NCBI RefSeq assembly: GCF_000067165.1
Contig: NC_010162.1
Coordinates: forward strand, 1,922,001 to 1,986,000
Length of the DNA: 64,000 nucleotides
Reading direction: 5' to 3'
Origin: Sorangium cellulosum So ce56
GTDB taxonomy: Bacteria; Myxococcota_A; Polyangia; Polyangiales; Polyangiaceae
The translations under genes and the position numbers were made by a program. The notes beneath the pieces were generated by a model, which did not search any database, had not been told where the DNA came from, and saw nothing but the letters and a program-made list of their open reading frames with translations. Positions 33,061 through 42,478 of the stretch are shown here, piece by piece (position 1 is the first letter of the stretch; the number at the start of each line of letters is the position of its first letter).

Positions 33061-33085
33061 CGGAGGCGCGGCGCGCGCCGGGGGC

Positions 33086-35251
33086 TCAGGCCCGGGGGCC
33101 CGGCGGCGCGTCGAGCGGCTGCCGCCTGCGGCGCAGCGCCGAGAGCGCGCTGCCGAGGGTCTGGTGGAGCGTCATCCCCCGGAGGTCGATGCCGAGGCGG
33201 ATGAACCCCTGCGCGACCTGCGGCCGCATCCCCACGACGATGACCTCGGCGCCGAGCAGGAGGGCGGCGCGGGTCGTCTTCATCAGCGATCCCGCGACCT
33301 GCATGTCGGCGAAGGGCACGCCGGTGATATCCATCAGCAGCACCTCGGCTTCCTTCTGGCTGAGCTCCGCGAGCACCACCTCGAGCACGTGGCGCGCGCG
33401 CTCCGGATCGATGGTGCCGACGAGCGGCACGAGCAGCACGCCCTGGTCGAGCGGGATGACCGGGCACCCGAGCCGGCGCACGTCGTCCGCGAGGGCGCGC
33501 TCGCGCTCGTAGGCGGCGCGCGCCTGCTGCTCCTGTTCGATCAGCGACTCGATCAGCGACGCGCGCTCGAGCGCCGCGGTCAGCATCGCCACCCACATCT
33601 CCATGTCCCGGTGATCCAGCCCGAGCGGGCTGCTCACCGGGGCGCAGACGGCGAGGACGCCGCGATCCTCACCCTCGCTGCGGAGCGGGATGAGCCGGAG
33701 GACGTGGTCGCTCCGCCGGGCGGCGGCAGGCAGCCAGTCGCCGCGCGGGAACGCCTCGGCCGCGACGCGCGCGCCCGCCTCCGGCGTGGCGGCCGCTCCG
33801 GGGGAGCAGCTCTCGACGACCCGCAGCAGGGGAGCCGTGTCCCCGGGCGCTTCCCACACGGCGAGGCAGCCCCAGCTCATCTGCACCGCGGAGAGCCAGC
33901 TCAGCTTGCTCCCGCCGCCGCCCGCGTCCGCCAGGAGCGTCTCCCGGATGACGAGGTTGATGTCGAGCAGGCCGTTCAGGTAGTCGGCGCGGGCCGCCTC
34001 GATCGCGACCCGGCCCTCCATCACGGCGCGCCGGGCCCCCCGGATGTACGTCGCCACGCGCCGCTCGGCGGCGGCGTCCGCCGCGCCGCGGAGCATCGCC
34101 TGGCCCGCCCGCTCCAGCCGGTCGACCATCTCGAGGAGCTGGTCGATGTCGGGCATCTGCTCCGCGGCCTCTCGCCAGGCCCTCTCCAGCGCCGCGGCAG
34201 CGGGGCCGGGCCTGCCCCAGACGGCCGCCTCGAGCCCGAGGACCACCTCCGTCGCCCCGGGCCAGGCCTCTTCCGGCGGCGAGCTCGGATCGAGGGCCGT
34301 CGAGGCGCTCGCGAGCGCGGCGAGCTCCCGCGCGAGCGCGCCGGCCCGGGCGGCGGCGCTGCGGGCCGACGCGGGCGCGCTGGCCGGCGCCGCGGCGCTG
34401 CGGGACGACGGGGGCGCGTCGCGCAGCGCCGGGGCGGGCGAGCAGCCGCAGGAGCGGCGCAGGACCAGGGTCGTCGGCGCGATGTGCCCCGCGCGGGGGA
34501 GCTCCCGCCCGGCGAGGAGGTCGATGAGCAGCTCGGCGGCCGTCCCGCCGAGCCGGTCGAACCGCTGGCGGACCGTCGTCAGCGGCGGCGAGGCGTACCG
34601 GGCTGCCTCGATGTCGTCGAACCCGACGAGCGCGATGTCCTCGGGGACGCGGATGCCCGCCTCGGCGAACGCGTCGAGGACCCCGAGCGCCTCCTTGTCG
34701 GCCGACATGAACATCGCGGTGCAGGTGACGCCCTCTTCCAGCAGGCGCCGCACGGCGAGCCGGCCGCTCGCCCGCTCGTTGTTCGGAAGATCGAAGACGA
34801 GGTCGGGGTCGAACGAGATGCCGCGCTCCTCGAGCGCGTCCCGGTAGGCCTGGAAGCGCTGCCGGATGTCCTCGTGCGCCATGTGGCCCGCGAAGACGAT
34901 CCGCTCGTGGCCGTGGTCGAGCAGGTGGCGTACGGCCGAGAGGGCGCCACCGTGGTTGTCGGGCAGGACGTAGGGACAGCGCGCGTCGTCGTTCGCGCGC
35001 GCGCTGAGGGTCACGACGGGCCGGCCGTCGTCGAGGAAGGGCTCGAGTTCCGCCGCGTCGATGAGCGCGATCCACCCGTCGACCTGGTCTCGCGCGAGCC
35101 GCAGCCTGTGGACGTCTCGCGGGGACGCCCTGATGGCGAGCACCCGATACCCGGCGCGCGCGGCGGCCGACTGGATACCGCCGAGAAGCTCGCAAACATA
35201 GCTGCCCCAGATGTCGGGGCACATGATGCCGATGGCTCTATCGAGCGACAT
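33086..35251 (-). CDS. LacI-like ligand-binding domain fused to STAS, without DNA-binding domain
   Basis: A 721-residue soluble protein. Residues 5-270 form a complete LacI/GalR effector domain (Peripla_BP_3): AIGIMCPDIWGSYVCELLGG, HLLDHGHERIVFAG, DIALVGFDDIEAARYASPPL and LVLRRSCGC. The usual LacI helix-turn-helix before it is absent. Then come a helical part (about 290-430), a GAF-like region (about 435-570) and a C-terminal STAS domain (about 594-705) with LLMDITGVPFAD. The first STAS phospho-acceptor (DITG) is kept; the second, Thr in RsbR, is replaced (VVGM). It appears to turn binding of a small ligand into a partner-switching signal. A close paralogue is encoded at 51389-53539. Confidence 0.85.
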   Translation of the reverse strand: MSLDRAIGIMCPDIWGSYVCELLGGIQSAAARAGYRVLAIRASPRDVHRLRLARDQVDGWIALIDAAELEPFLDDGRPVVTLSARANDDARCPYVLPDNHGGALSAVRHLLDHGHERIVFAGHMAHEDIRQRFQAYRDALEERGISFDPDLVFDLPNNERASGRLAVRRLLEEGVTCTAMFMSADKEALGVLDAFAEAGIRVPEDIALVGFDDIEAARYASPPLTTVRQRFDRLGGTAAELLIDLLAGRELPRAGHIAPTTLVLRRSCGCSPAPALRDAPPSSRSAAAPASAPASARSAAARAGALARELAALASASTALDPSSPPEEAWPGATEVVLGLEAAVWGRPGPAAAALERAWREAAEQMPDIDQLLEMVDRLERAGQAMLRGAADAAAERRVATYIRGARRAVMEGRVAIEAARADYLNGLLDINLVIRETLLADAGGGGSKLSWLSAVQMSWGCLAVWEAPGDTAPLLRVVESCSPGAAATPEAGARVAAEAFPRGDWLPAAARRSDHVLRLIPLRSEGEDRGVLAVCAPVSSPLGLDHRDMEMWVAMLTAALERASLIESLIEQEQQARAAYERERALADDVRRLGCPVIPLDQGVLLVPLVGTIDPERARHVLEVVLAELSQKEAEVLLMDITGVPFADMQVAGSLMKTTRAALLLGAEVIVVGMRPQVAQGFIRLGIDLRGMTLHQTLGSALSALRRRRQPLDAPPGPRA

Positions 35252-35563
35252 GGTGGCAGCATCCTCGGTGGTCCTCAGCGCCCGCGTTCCGTCGTGACGC
35301 GATCACAAACGCAACCTGGTAGCACGCGACACCCGTGTGGCCATGCCGCTCTGCGGTGCGCTCGCGGCGGCAGCGGGCGCTCGTCGTCGCGAGCTCCAGC
35401 GTTCCCGCGCCCCCGCGTCCGGCTCCCGGTCGCCTGCTGATGGCCGTGCTGAGCGGCAAGCGGCGCGAGTATCGGATGGACGGCGATGCTTGTCAGCCCC
35501 GATTGTCGCGCGCCGGAGGGGCGCCGCGGCGGGCGGCCTCATGGGGCGCCCCGCCGGCCCATG
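35252..35563. other. Intergenic region, no feature seen
   Basis: This 311 bp stretch upstream of the LacI-like/STAS gene shows no supported gene or repeat. It should contain the promoter of that gene, but no convincing hexamers were recognised. Confidence 0.5.
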
Positions 35564-36934
35564 TCATGGTCTCCCCTGCCCGGACGCCGCACCGCACGTG
35601 TCGTCCTCGGAAGAGCACACCTTGCCTGTGCGCAGGTCCACGAAGTACCACGCGAGCGTCATCAGTATCGGGGAGGTGTTGCACGGCGGGGCGAGGTGCA
35701 TCCGGACGTGCGCGCTCGCCCTGTCGACGCCCTCGGGCCGGAAGGCGAGGCAGGAGGCGCCGGCGGGCCCTCGTTGCTTCAGCGCCCAGGCCCTGGCCAA
35801 AACGACGGCCCTTTGCCCCCTCTGCTCCAGGTCCTGAAGAAATCGCTCGATGGGCACGTAGGCCTTGCCGTCGTGCCACATCGCCGCGCCGCGCCGCATA
35901 TCGACGCGGAATCGCTCCGTGGCGCAGATGCGGCTCGCCGGGGAGCACGTCTCGCCGGCCCGGGCGACGAGATCGAAGGCATGGCCGTGGGATGCCTCCA
36001 GCGTGAGCGAATCGACCCCGGACCATTTCCATTCGAGCAGCTGGCCGAGCGCGGTGACCGCCGGGTGATGGTCCCGGTACCAGCTCGCCTTGAACGCCGC
36101 GTAGCCGCGGAGCTCGCCGTTGTCGTCCCACGAGAGCTCGCGCGTGCGCCTGTCGACGCGGAAGCGCGCGAGCCGCTTGCGGTCGTCGGGCGAGAGCACG
36201 GACACGTGGAGGTGCATGGCCGTCTCGTCCTCGACGTGCAGCGCGGTCGTGCCTTCCCAGGCGATGGCGTCGTCGATGAAGCGCTTCTCCAGCGCCGAGA
36301 CGGCTGCTCTCAGGGACTCCTCGCGCGCGGCGAAGAACTCGCGCATCGGCCGGGGCGCCGCCTCGTCCCACCAGCGCACGGTGCCAGCGCGCCTGTCGAC
36401 GGCGAACGTGGCGAACGGCGCGAGGCGCGCGCTGAACGGAGCGCACTGGACGGGGCCGCGGTCGCGCCGGTGCAGCGCGACGATCGCCAGCCCGGCTGCG
36501 TCCTGCTCCGGCGAAAGCTCCCAGCACTCCGCCGGCAGCTTCTCCACGCTCACCCGCGGCGTCAGCCACGTGTCTTGAACGTCGGCGGCGCCCGATCTCG
36601 GGGCGGCGAAGAACGGGGCGAGCGCCTCTCTCACGAGGTCCGTGGCGTCGTCCGCCGGGGGGGCTGTGCCGGGGGCCGTTGAGAGGGCTGTGCCGGGGGC
36701 CGTTGAGAGGGCTGTGCCGGGGGCAGTGGGCGCGCCGTGCGTCGCGGGCCGCGCTGCCGGCCGAGGTGCCAGAGGTCCTCTCGCCTCGGGCGCGGGTGCC
36801 GCGCACGCCGCGAGCGCGAGCGACAGGCAGGCCGCGCAAGAGAGGGCCAGTCCGCGCAGGCGCCGCCGCGCCGGCCGCGCGATCGCCGCCGCGGGCATCC
36901 TGCTCTCGACCGAGCCGCTGCCCGGACCTCTCAT
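35564..36934 (-). CDS. Lipoprotein of unknown function
   Basis: A 456-residue protein whose ATG overlaps the stop of the upstream gene (ATGA). A signal peptide ends in lipobox SLALAAC. A Pro/Ala-rich linker contains the repeat TAPGTALS, encoded by a 24 bp tandem repeat. The remaining 330 residues hold two related-looking segments, FATFAVDRRAGTVRWWDEA and RFRVDRRTRELSWDDNGEL, then RFRVDMRRGAAMWHDGKAY and WYFVDLRTGKVCSSEDDTC; together they suggest a repeated beta fold. No family is recognised. With the preceding gene it forms a two-gene lipoprotein operon. Confidence 0.75.
   Translation of the reverse strand: MRGPGSGSVESRMPAAAIARPARRRLRGLALSCAACLSLALAACAAPAPEARGPLAPRPAARPATHGAPTAPGTALSTAPGTALSTAPGTAPPADDATDLVREALAPFFAAPRSGAADVQDTWLTPRVSVEKLPAECWELSPEQDAAGLAIVALHRRDRGPVQCAPFSARLAPFATFAVDRRAGTVRWWDEAAPRPMREFFAAREESLRAAVSALEKRFIDDAIAWEGTTALHVEDETAMHLHVSVLSPDDRKRLARFRVDRRTRELSWDDNGELRGYAAFKASWYRDHHPAVTALGQLLEWKWSGVDSLTLEASHGHAFDLVARAGETCSPASRICATERFRVDMRRGAAMWHDGKAYVPIERFLQDLEQRGQRAVVLARAWALKQRGPAGASCLAFRPEGVDRASAHVRMHLAPPCNTSPILMTLAWYFVDLRTGKVCSSEDDTCGAASGQGRP
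36661..36726. repeat. 24 bp tandem repeat in a lipoprotein linker
   Basis: Two exact 24 bp units (36661-36684 and 36685-36708) and a partial third. They encode the TAPGTALS repeat in the linker after the lipobox. Copy-number change keeps the frame. Confidence 0.9.
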
Positions 36935-38253
36935 GGCTTCCCCCTCGAGAACACGCGCTCGACGCAGCGATCCGCGCCCTGCTTCGCCAGGAGGACGTGG
37001 GTGGTCGCGGTGGACCGGGCGGGGCCCGGGCGCGTCAGCCGCAGCTCCACGTCCTCGCACTTCGTGGGATCCTCCCCGCCGGGGCCCCCGCACGCGCCGA
37101 GCTGCGGTGTCGACGCGAGCCCTGGCAGCGCTGCGCGCAGCTCCCGGTGCCAGCGCTCGCCCGCGGACGGCGACGCCGCTGGGCAGAGCCAGCGTTCGGC
37201 CTCTGCCCACTCGAGCCCGAGCCAGGCGTACACGAACGACTCCGCGTCAGGCGCGAGGGGCGGCGCTCGACGGACGCTGTCGCCTTCCACCGTGTAGCGC
37301 GCGGCGAGGGCGTCCCAGCGCGGGTACCATGGGAGGAAGGTCGGGTCGCCTGTCCAGCGCAGCGTGAAGCCCCCGGCGGACACCGCGAGGGTGTAGCCGG
37401 CCGGCATGTGGAATCGGAGGCTGTTCGCGAAGATCGCGCGCGGGTGCAGCGGGTCTGTTCCCTCCAGCAGCACCCTCGTGGTCAGCGTCCTCCAGAGCGA
37501 GACACAGGACGACTCCGCGCTCGACACGGCCAGCGCCCAGCGCCCCTTCGGTTGGCCCCCAAGGAAGCCATAGGACAGCCGGTTTCCCTCCGACGTCCAC
37601 CCCGACGGATCGCTCTCGTGAGCGAGCGCGAGGCGAAAGCCCGCCCGGCCCCGCTCGAAGACGTAGAGAGACGCGTCCTCGCCGCACGGGACCGCGAGCG
37701 TGAGGACCGCGACCCGGAGCTCGGGGTGCGCCGCGGGCTGCTCGATGCGGAGGTCGAGGAGGCTGCCCCACCGCCGTTCCTCGCCGGCGGGGCGGACGCC
37801 GAGCCGCTCGAGCTCTGCCATCGCGCGCGTGCGTGCGTCGTCGGGCGCGCCCTTGGCCGCGTCGAGCGCGCGCCCGACGACGCCTCGGAGCTCGGCCTTC
37901 AAGGCGCGGAGCAGCGCGGGAGCTCCCGCGGGGGGCGCGCTCAGCCCGATGCCGTCCGCGCTGGTGTCGAGCGCGGCGAGCGCCTGCATCGTGGCCACGA
38001 CATCGGGTGGAAGCGGCGCTTCGCCCGGGGCTGGCACGGGCGGCGGCGCAGGCGTGCTCTGGCGTTCCGCGGGCAGCGGGCGCGGTGGTGTCGAGTCTTC
38101 CTGCCGCGGCGGCGGGAGCGACCGGCGCGCTCCGGTCACGGGCAGAGTTCCCGGTGGAGCTCCTCCCGTGCAGGCGAGTTGCCAGAGCAGCGCGGCGGCC
38201 AGAGCGCCGCCTCCGGCGCGCAAGCAAGGAGCTCGAGACGGGCTCGGAGACAT
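36931..38253 (-). CDS. Lipoprotein of unknown function
   Basis: A 440-residue exported protein with a signal segment ending in lipobox WQLAC, a Pro-rich linker (about 30-85), a helical stretch rich in Ala/Arg (95-160) and a beta-rich C-terminal half with LDLRIEQPAAHPELRVAV, LRFHMPAGYTLAVSAGG and several Cys. No family is recognised. It is the first gene of a two-gene operon; the next gene starts inside its stop codon. Both proteins are probably envelope components acting together. Confidence 0.7.
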   Translation of the reverse strand: MSPSPSRAPCLRAGGGALAAALLWQLACTGGAPPGTLPVTGARRSLPPPRQEDSTPPRPLPAERQSTPAPPPVPAPGEAPLPPDVVATMQALAALDTSADGIGLSAPPAGAPALLRALKAELRGVVGRALDAAKGAPDDARTRAMAELERLGVRPAGEERRWGSLLDLRIEQPAAHPELRVAVLTLAVPCGEDASLYVFERGRAGFRLALAHESDPSGWTSEGNRLSYGFLGGQPKGRWALAVSSAESSCVSLWRTLTTRVLLEGTDPLHPRAIFANSLRFHMPAGYTLAVSAGGFTLRWTGDPTFLPWYPRWDALAARYTVEGDSVRRAPPLAPDAESFVYAWLGLEWAEAERWLCPAASPSAGERWHRELRAALPGLASTPQLGACGGPGGEDPTKCEDVELRLTRPGPARSTATTHVLLAKQGADRCVERVFSRGKP

Positions 38254-38313
38254 CGGCGCAGCGTAACGCCGATCCCGGGTCTCCGATTCCTTCGGCAGCG
38301 CCCTGGTCGCGGC

Positions 38314-38904
38314 TCAGGTCCCGTGCGGCGGGTGTTGCTCGGAATCGTTCGAAAAGAGAAACGCCTGCTGCTCGAGGGCCACCCGCCCCTTGCGCTTTGG
38401 CCGGCGCGGCGGCGCCCCGGACTCCGTCGGCTCGCCCTCGGTCTGCTCGGCGCAGCGCGGGCAGACGGCGGGCGGCTCCGGCGCCGCGAGCTCGATCCGG
38501 GGCGGCGAGGGGGGTTCCGGCTCCGCCTCGGGCTGCTGGAGTTCGACCGGATCCGCCCGCTCGATCTCGGCGCGACCGCGCGCGTGCTCGGCGGTGACCA
38601 GGGCGCGGAGGGCGCGGGCGGCGGCGCGGTGCTCGGCGGCTGCCCGGCGCAGGCGCGCGACGAGCTCCAGCGCTGCCCGCGGCGGCGCGTGGAAGCGGGC
38701 GCGCTCGCGGTGCGCGCAGCCGTCATGACCGCGGCCGCTGCTGCCGCAGTCGATGCAGATGAGATCGAGCGCGAGCGGCTCCCGGACGGCGGAGCTCGGC
38801 TCGTCCGCCGCGGTGTCGTCGGGCGGGATCGCGTCGATGGGTTCCTCGGTGGGCGGCAGCTCTTCGACGACGACGGCGGCGGCGGCGGCCTTGCGGGGGC
38901 GCAT
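38314..38904 (-). CDS. Hypothetical protein with two CxxC motifs
   Basis: A 196-residue protein without a signal peptide. It starts Ala/Val-rich, then an acidic Pro-rich stretch (EELPPTEEPIDAIPPDDTA), CIDCG with a further Cys and His residues (RGHDGCAHRE), a helical Arg/Ala segment and a second CPRC motif. The two CxxC pairs could bind one zinc ion. The C-terminus ends AFLFSNDSEQHPPHGT. The support is moderate: codon position bias is plausible, but the GC-rich opposite strand also has a long open frame. Confidence 0.55.
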   Translation of the reverse strand: MRPRKAAAAAVVVEELPPTEEPIDAIPPDDTAADEPSSAVREPLALDLICIDCGSSGRGHDGCAHRERARFHAPPRAALELVARLRRAAAEHRAAARALRALVTAEHARGRAEIERADPVELQQPEAEPEPPSPPRIELAAPEPPAVCPRCAEQTEGEPTESGAPPRRPKRKGRVALEQQAFLFSNDSEQHPPHGT

Positions 38905-39054
38905 GCCGATCGGCTAGCAGATCATTGAACGGATGTACAGTTGTGCCTGGCGCTCGTGGCGCGGTGGACCCTCCGGGGTTGGCGGACGCCCGGGCATGGC
39001 GGACCCAGGAAACGCCTGTGTCTGCCGTGTCCCTCGTGATTGAATCCCTGGTTC

Positions 39055-40533
39055 ATGGCTCAGGATGAGGTCACGCGGCTCGGCAGGGAGGCGCTCTCGC
39101 AGTACACCCGCGATGAGCTGATCGACCTGGCTGACCGCGAGCTGGCCCGCACGGCGGAGCCGCTCCTGTTCCTCGCGGAGGCGTCGCGCCGTGAAGCCGC
39201 GCTCGACGACCGGATCGCGTCGCTCTACGAGCGCGCGCTGCGGTCTCCGTCTCCGCTGGTCAGGTTCCATGCGGCCTGGTGCGTCTACGACACCAGGGCT
39301 TGCTGGGCCCGGTTCATCCCCGTCCTGCAGGCCGCCCGCGAGGCCGAGGACGACGAGCCGAACCGGGAGAACCTCGATACCGTGATCGACCTTCTGCAGA
39401 CCGAGCTCCGGGAGGAGGAAGAGGAGCAGATCCGGTGGGCGCACCCGGGGCTCGCTCGCGTCGAGTACGACGTGACCAGGCGGCGGGCGCTGTGCGGCGA
39501 GGAGCTCGCGTCGCTCAAGCAGGCCGTCGGCTTCCTGCGCATGCCGTACGATATCTATCGCTGGTACTCCGAGCGGAGCCTGAACATGCCGCTGGAGCGC
39601 GCGCTCGCGGCGCTTCGCCAGCTCGAGCGCTGGTGGGACGAGATCGCGCCTTCGTTCCAGTCCGAGTCCCCCTACAAACACTCGGATCCGTTCATGGATG
39701 AGGACAGCATCCACCCGCTGGGGGCCTACATCATCAGCAGCCAGTTCCTGTGGCACTATTACGAGTCGGACCAGGCTGAGCGCCATCTCCTCCGCTCCTT
39801 CCACCTGGCGGAGACGCTCATGACGAGGGGGCGGGGCGGAGCGGCTCTGGTCATGCCTCGCGCGTCGCTGAAGGAGCGGTATCTGGACGGCGTGTCGCAG
39901 GCTTACCACGATCCGCGCCTCTACGCGGTCAATCATTTCTACCTGGGAGAGCTCCACGAGCGCCGGGGCGCTCATGAGCAGGCCGCAGAGCATTACGCGC
40001 GCTTCGCCGAGATCGAGCCCGATTTCTCCCCGAGGAACTCGTACGTATCGCACCCGGCTTACTACGACATCAAGCGGTTCTATCCGGGGACGGTCGAGGC
40101 GTATGGCAGGCTCGGGGACCTGTACCGAGATCGGCTGGGCAATCCGGATCGGGCGCGGTTCTACTACGAGAAGGCCCTTCGGCTGAGCCCGTCGCACCAC
40201 ACGCCGTACCGAGAGTACGCGCGCCTCCTGGAGCAGGCCGATCCTCGCGGGGCGCTCGATCTCCTGCGGCAGGAGATCGAGGTGCTGACGTCCTATCCGG
40301 ATCCCGAGCCGAGCCCGAGCTCGCGGTGTCTTCCCTTCGAGCCTCGGGAGGTGGTCGAGCGGTTCCATGCATGGCGCTCTCACCCGATGGCGGCGCGCCA
40401 CGAGGTGGACGTCATCGCGCGGTCGGTTCTCCGGTTTCTGAAGGGCCTTTCTGTCGAGCCGTACCGGTCTGGGTACCCCGAGTGGAATGAGCTCGCGCAG
40501 CAGGTGGAGAGCGCCTCGTCTCCGAGCGCGTGA
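39055..40533 (+). CDS. TPR-repeat protein
   Basis: A 492-residue soluble protein made of helices. Early parts resemble HEAT-like repeats (LLFLAEASRREAALDDRIAS), and the C-terminal part has clear tetratricopeptide repeats: NHFYLGELHERRGAHEQAA, YGRLGDLYRDRLGNPDRARF and YEKALRLSPSHHTPYREYA. TPR domains bind proteins; no enzyme motif is seen. ATG 39055 is chosen; a TTG 15 bp upstream is in frame. Neither has a strong ribosome site. It stands alone on the plus strand. Confidence 0.8.
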   Translation: MAQDEVTRLGREALSQYTRDELIDLADRELARTAEPLLFLAEASRREAALDDRIASLYERALRSPSPLVRFHAAWCVYDTRACWARFIPVLQAAREAEDDEPNRENLDTVIDLLQTELREEEEEQIRWAHPGLARVEYDVTRRRALCGEELASLKQAVGFLRMPYDIYRWYSERSLNMPLERALAALRQLERWWDEIAPSFQSESPYKHSDPFMDEDSIHPLGAYIISSQFLWHYYESDQAERHLLRSFHLAETLMTRGRGGAALVMPRASLKERYLDGVSQAYHDPRLYAVNHFYLGELHERRGAHEQAAEHYARFAEIEPDFSPRNSYVSHPAYYDIKRFYPGTVEAYGRLGDLYRDRLGNPDRARFYYEKALRLSPSHHTPYREYARLLEQADPRGALDLLRQEIEVLTSYPDPEPSPSSRCLPFEPREVVERFHAWRSHPMAARHEVDVIARSVLRFLKGLSVEPYRSGYPEWNELAQQVESASSPSA

Positions 40534-40591
40534 CCCCAGGCGCCGTCGTGGCGCTGCGTCCGGCGGGGGGCCGACGTGGTAGCCTGCCGGC

Positions 40592-42286
40592 ATGATCCTC
40601 CCGCTCGCGCCGCTCGCGCAGAGGAGCGCGCTGCCCCGGCCAGCCCGCGGCGTCCGGCTCGCGCGCGCGGCCTTCCTCGCCGGGGCGGCCGCGGCCTCCC
40701 TCGCGCTCGGCTGTCAGGGTATCCTGGGCATTCACGACGTCTCGCGCGACGGGGCCGGCGGTGACGGCGGCGCCGGCGCCGGCGGGGCCGCCGCGTCGGG
40801 CGGAGGCGGCAGCGGCGGCGACCTGTCCGCGCACGGAAGCGGCGGCGGGGCGCCGCAGGCGGGCTTCTCGATCGCGCTCGACCCGACGGCGGCGCGCGTG
40901 GTGCGCGGCGGCTCGACGTCGCTCACCGTCGCCGTCACCCGCTCGGACGACTTCGCGGGCGACGTCGCGCTCTCGCTGTCGGGCCTGCCGAGCGGCGTCA
41001 CGGCGAGCCCGGTCGTGGTCTCGGATGGCGAGGCCACCGGCGTGCTCACGCTGACCGCGGAGCCGCTCGCGATGCTCGGCGGCGCCGCGCCCTCGCTCGT
41101 GGCCAGCGCGCCCGGGCTGGAGGATCGGGAGCTGCCGGTCTCGCTCCTCGTCGCCGATCCGCCGGGGACGCTCGATGCATCGTTCGACGGCGAGGGCATC
41201 GCCACCAGCGGCACGCCCCACGAGGCGCGCGCCATCGTCGTCCAGGAGGACGGCAAGATCCTCGTCGCCGGCGTCGACGGAGCGACCTGGGGGCTCGCGC
41301 GCTTCCTGCCGAGCGGCGTGCTCGATCCGGAGTTCGGCACAGCGGGCCTCGTCGTCGGCCAGGAGGGAACGGTCAAGTCGCTGGCCCTCCAGCCGGACGG
41401 GCGCATTCTGGCCGTGGGGACGCGGAACGAGCAGCTCGCAGTGGTCCGGTTCAACGCGAGCGGCGGGATCGATCAGGCCTTTGGCGCGAGCGGGGTCGCG
41501 AGGCTCGATCCTGCCTTGATCAGCGGCTCGGAGGGCTTCGACGCCGCCGTCCAGAGCGACGGCTGGATCATCGCCGCCGGCGTCGGGAAGCCGGGCAACC
41601 GCGGCATCGTCGTGCGGTTCTCTTCCATGGGCGATGTCGATCGCGACTTCGGCGGCTCGGGCGTCGTCTCGTTCGAGAATCGCCCGCTGCACTCGGTCGC
41701 GCTCGGAGAGGGCGGGCAGATCGTCGCCGGAGGAACCGAGCGGGACGCGGGCCCGACCTTCCTTGCGGTGCGGCTCGATCGCGACGGGGCGCTCGATCCC
41801 GGCTTCGGAACGGGCGGCATCGCCTATCTCTCGCAGACGCCCTACAACGATAACGACCTCGTCCTCGGGAGCGACGGCAAGCCGATCCTCGTCGGATACG
41901 CGCTCGACGGCGTGAATCACTATGCGTTCGCGCGCTTCAACGCGGACGGCTCGGCGGACACGACGTTCGGCGGGACCGGCATGGTGAACGCGAGCGGCGA
42001 AGAGAAGCCCTATGTGCGGGGCTACGGCGTCGCCCTCCAGGCCGACGGCAAGATCCTCGGCGCGGTCGCGGGCGGCACCGCGGCCTCGGGCATCACGGCC
42101 TCGATCCTGCGGCTCCTGCCGGACGGCTCCAGGGACGCCGGGTTCGGCGCCTCGGGCGCCGTCGTGCTCGACGACCATCCGGAGCAGAACTACCTCTACG
42201 CCGTCACCGTCCAGCGCGACGGCCGCATCGTGGCCGCGGGGAAGCGGTCGAACCTGGGGCTCATGGTCGTGCGCATCTGGGATTAG
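40592..42286 (+). CDS. Delta-60-repeat lipoprotein
   Basis: A 564-residue exported protein. A signal peptide ends in lipobox SLALGC, then comes a Gly/Ala linker and an Ig-like segment (about 95-185, with VVRGGSTSLTVAVTRSDDF). From about 190 to the end it has repeated units of 50-60 residues with the pattern LDPEFGTAGLV / ALQPDGRILAVG / VVRFNASG, the delta-60 repeat, with about seven copies. Such repeats are found in surface proteins of many deltaproteobacteria and probably build a beta-propeller. Its target is unknown. Confidence 0.85.
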   Translation: MILPLAPLAQRSALPRPARGVRLARAAFLAGAAAASLALGCQGILGIHDVSRDGAGGDGGAGAGGAAASGGGGSGGDLSAHGSGGGAPQAGFSIALDPTAARVVRGGSTSLTVAVTRSDDFAGDVALSLSGLPSGVTASPVVVSDGEATGVLTLTAEPLAMLGGAAPSLVASAPGLEDRELPVSLLVADPPGTLDASFDGEGIATSGTPHEARAIVVQEDGKILVAGVDGATWGLARFLPSGVLDPEFGTAGLVVGQEGTVKSLALQPDGRILAVGTRNEQLAVVRFNASGGIDQAFGASGVARLDPALISGSEGFDAAVQSDGWIIAAGVGKPGNRGIVVRFSSMGDVDRDFGGSGVVSFENRPLHSVALGEGGQIVAGGTERDAGPTFLAVRLDRDGALDPGFGTGGIAYLSQTPYNDNDLVLGSDGKPILVGYALDGVNHYAFARFNADGSADTTFGGTGMVNASGEEKPYVRGYGVALQADGKILGAVAGGTAASGITASILRLLPDGSRDAGFGASGAVVLDDHPEQNYLYAVTVQRDGRIVAAGKRSNLGLMVVRIWD

Positions 42287-42478
42287 GCGCTGTTCGTGCC
42301 CGCCTGCACCGTGACCCCGACAGTTCGACGACCCAGCGACCAGGGTGTCCCGGCGCCAGCCGGGGGAGGGGATGCTGGCGCGCGCAGGCAGAGCCACCAG
42401 GACTCCCCCTGGCTCCCCCGGCATGCCGCTGCCGGCCGGGCTTGCCCTGGCCGGGTTGATGGGCGATAGGGAGGCGAG

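Noticed and set aside
36679..38928. Open frame of about 749 codons on the plus strand
   Set aside because: Shadow of the two minus-strand lipoprotein genes, which have signal peptides and lipoboxes.
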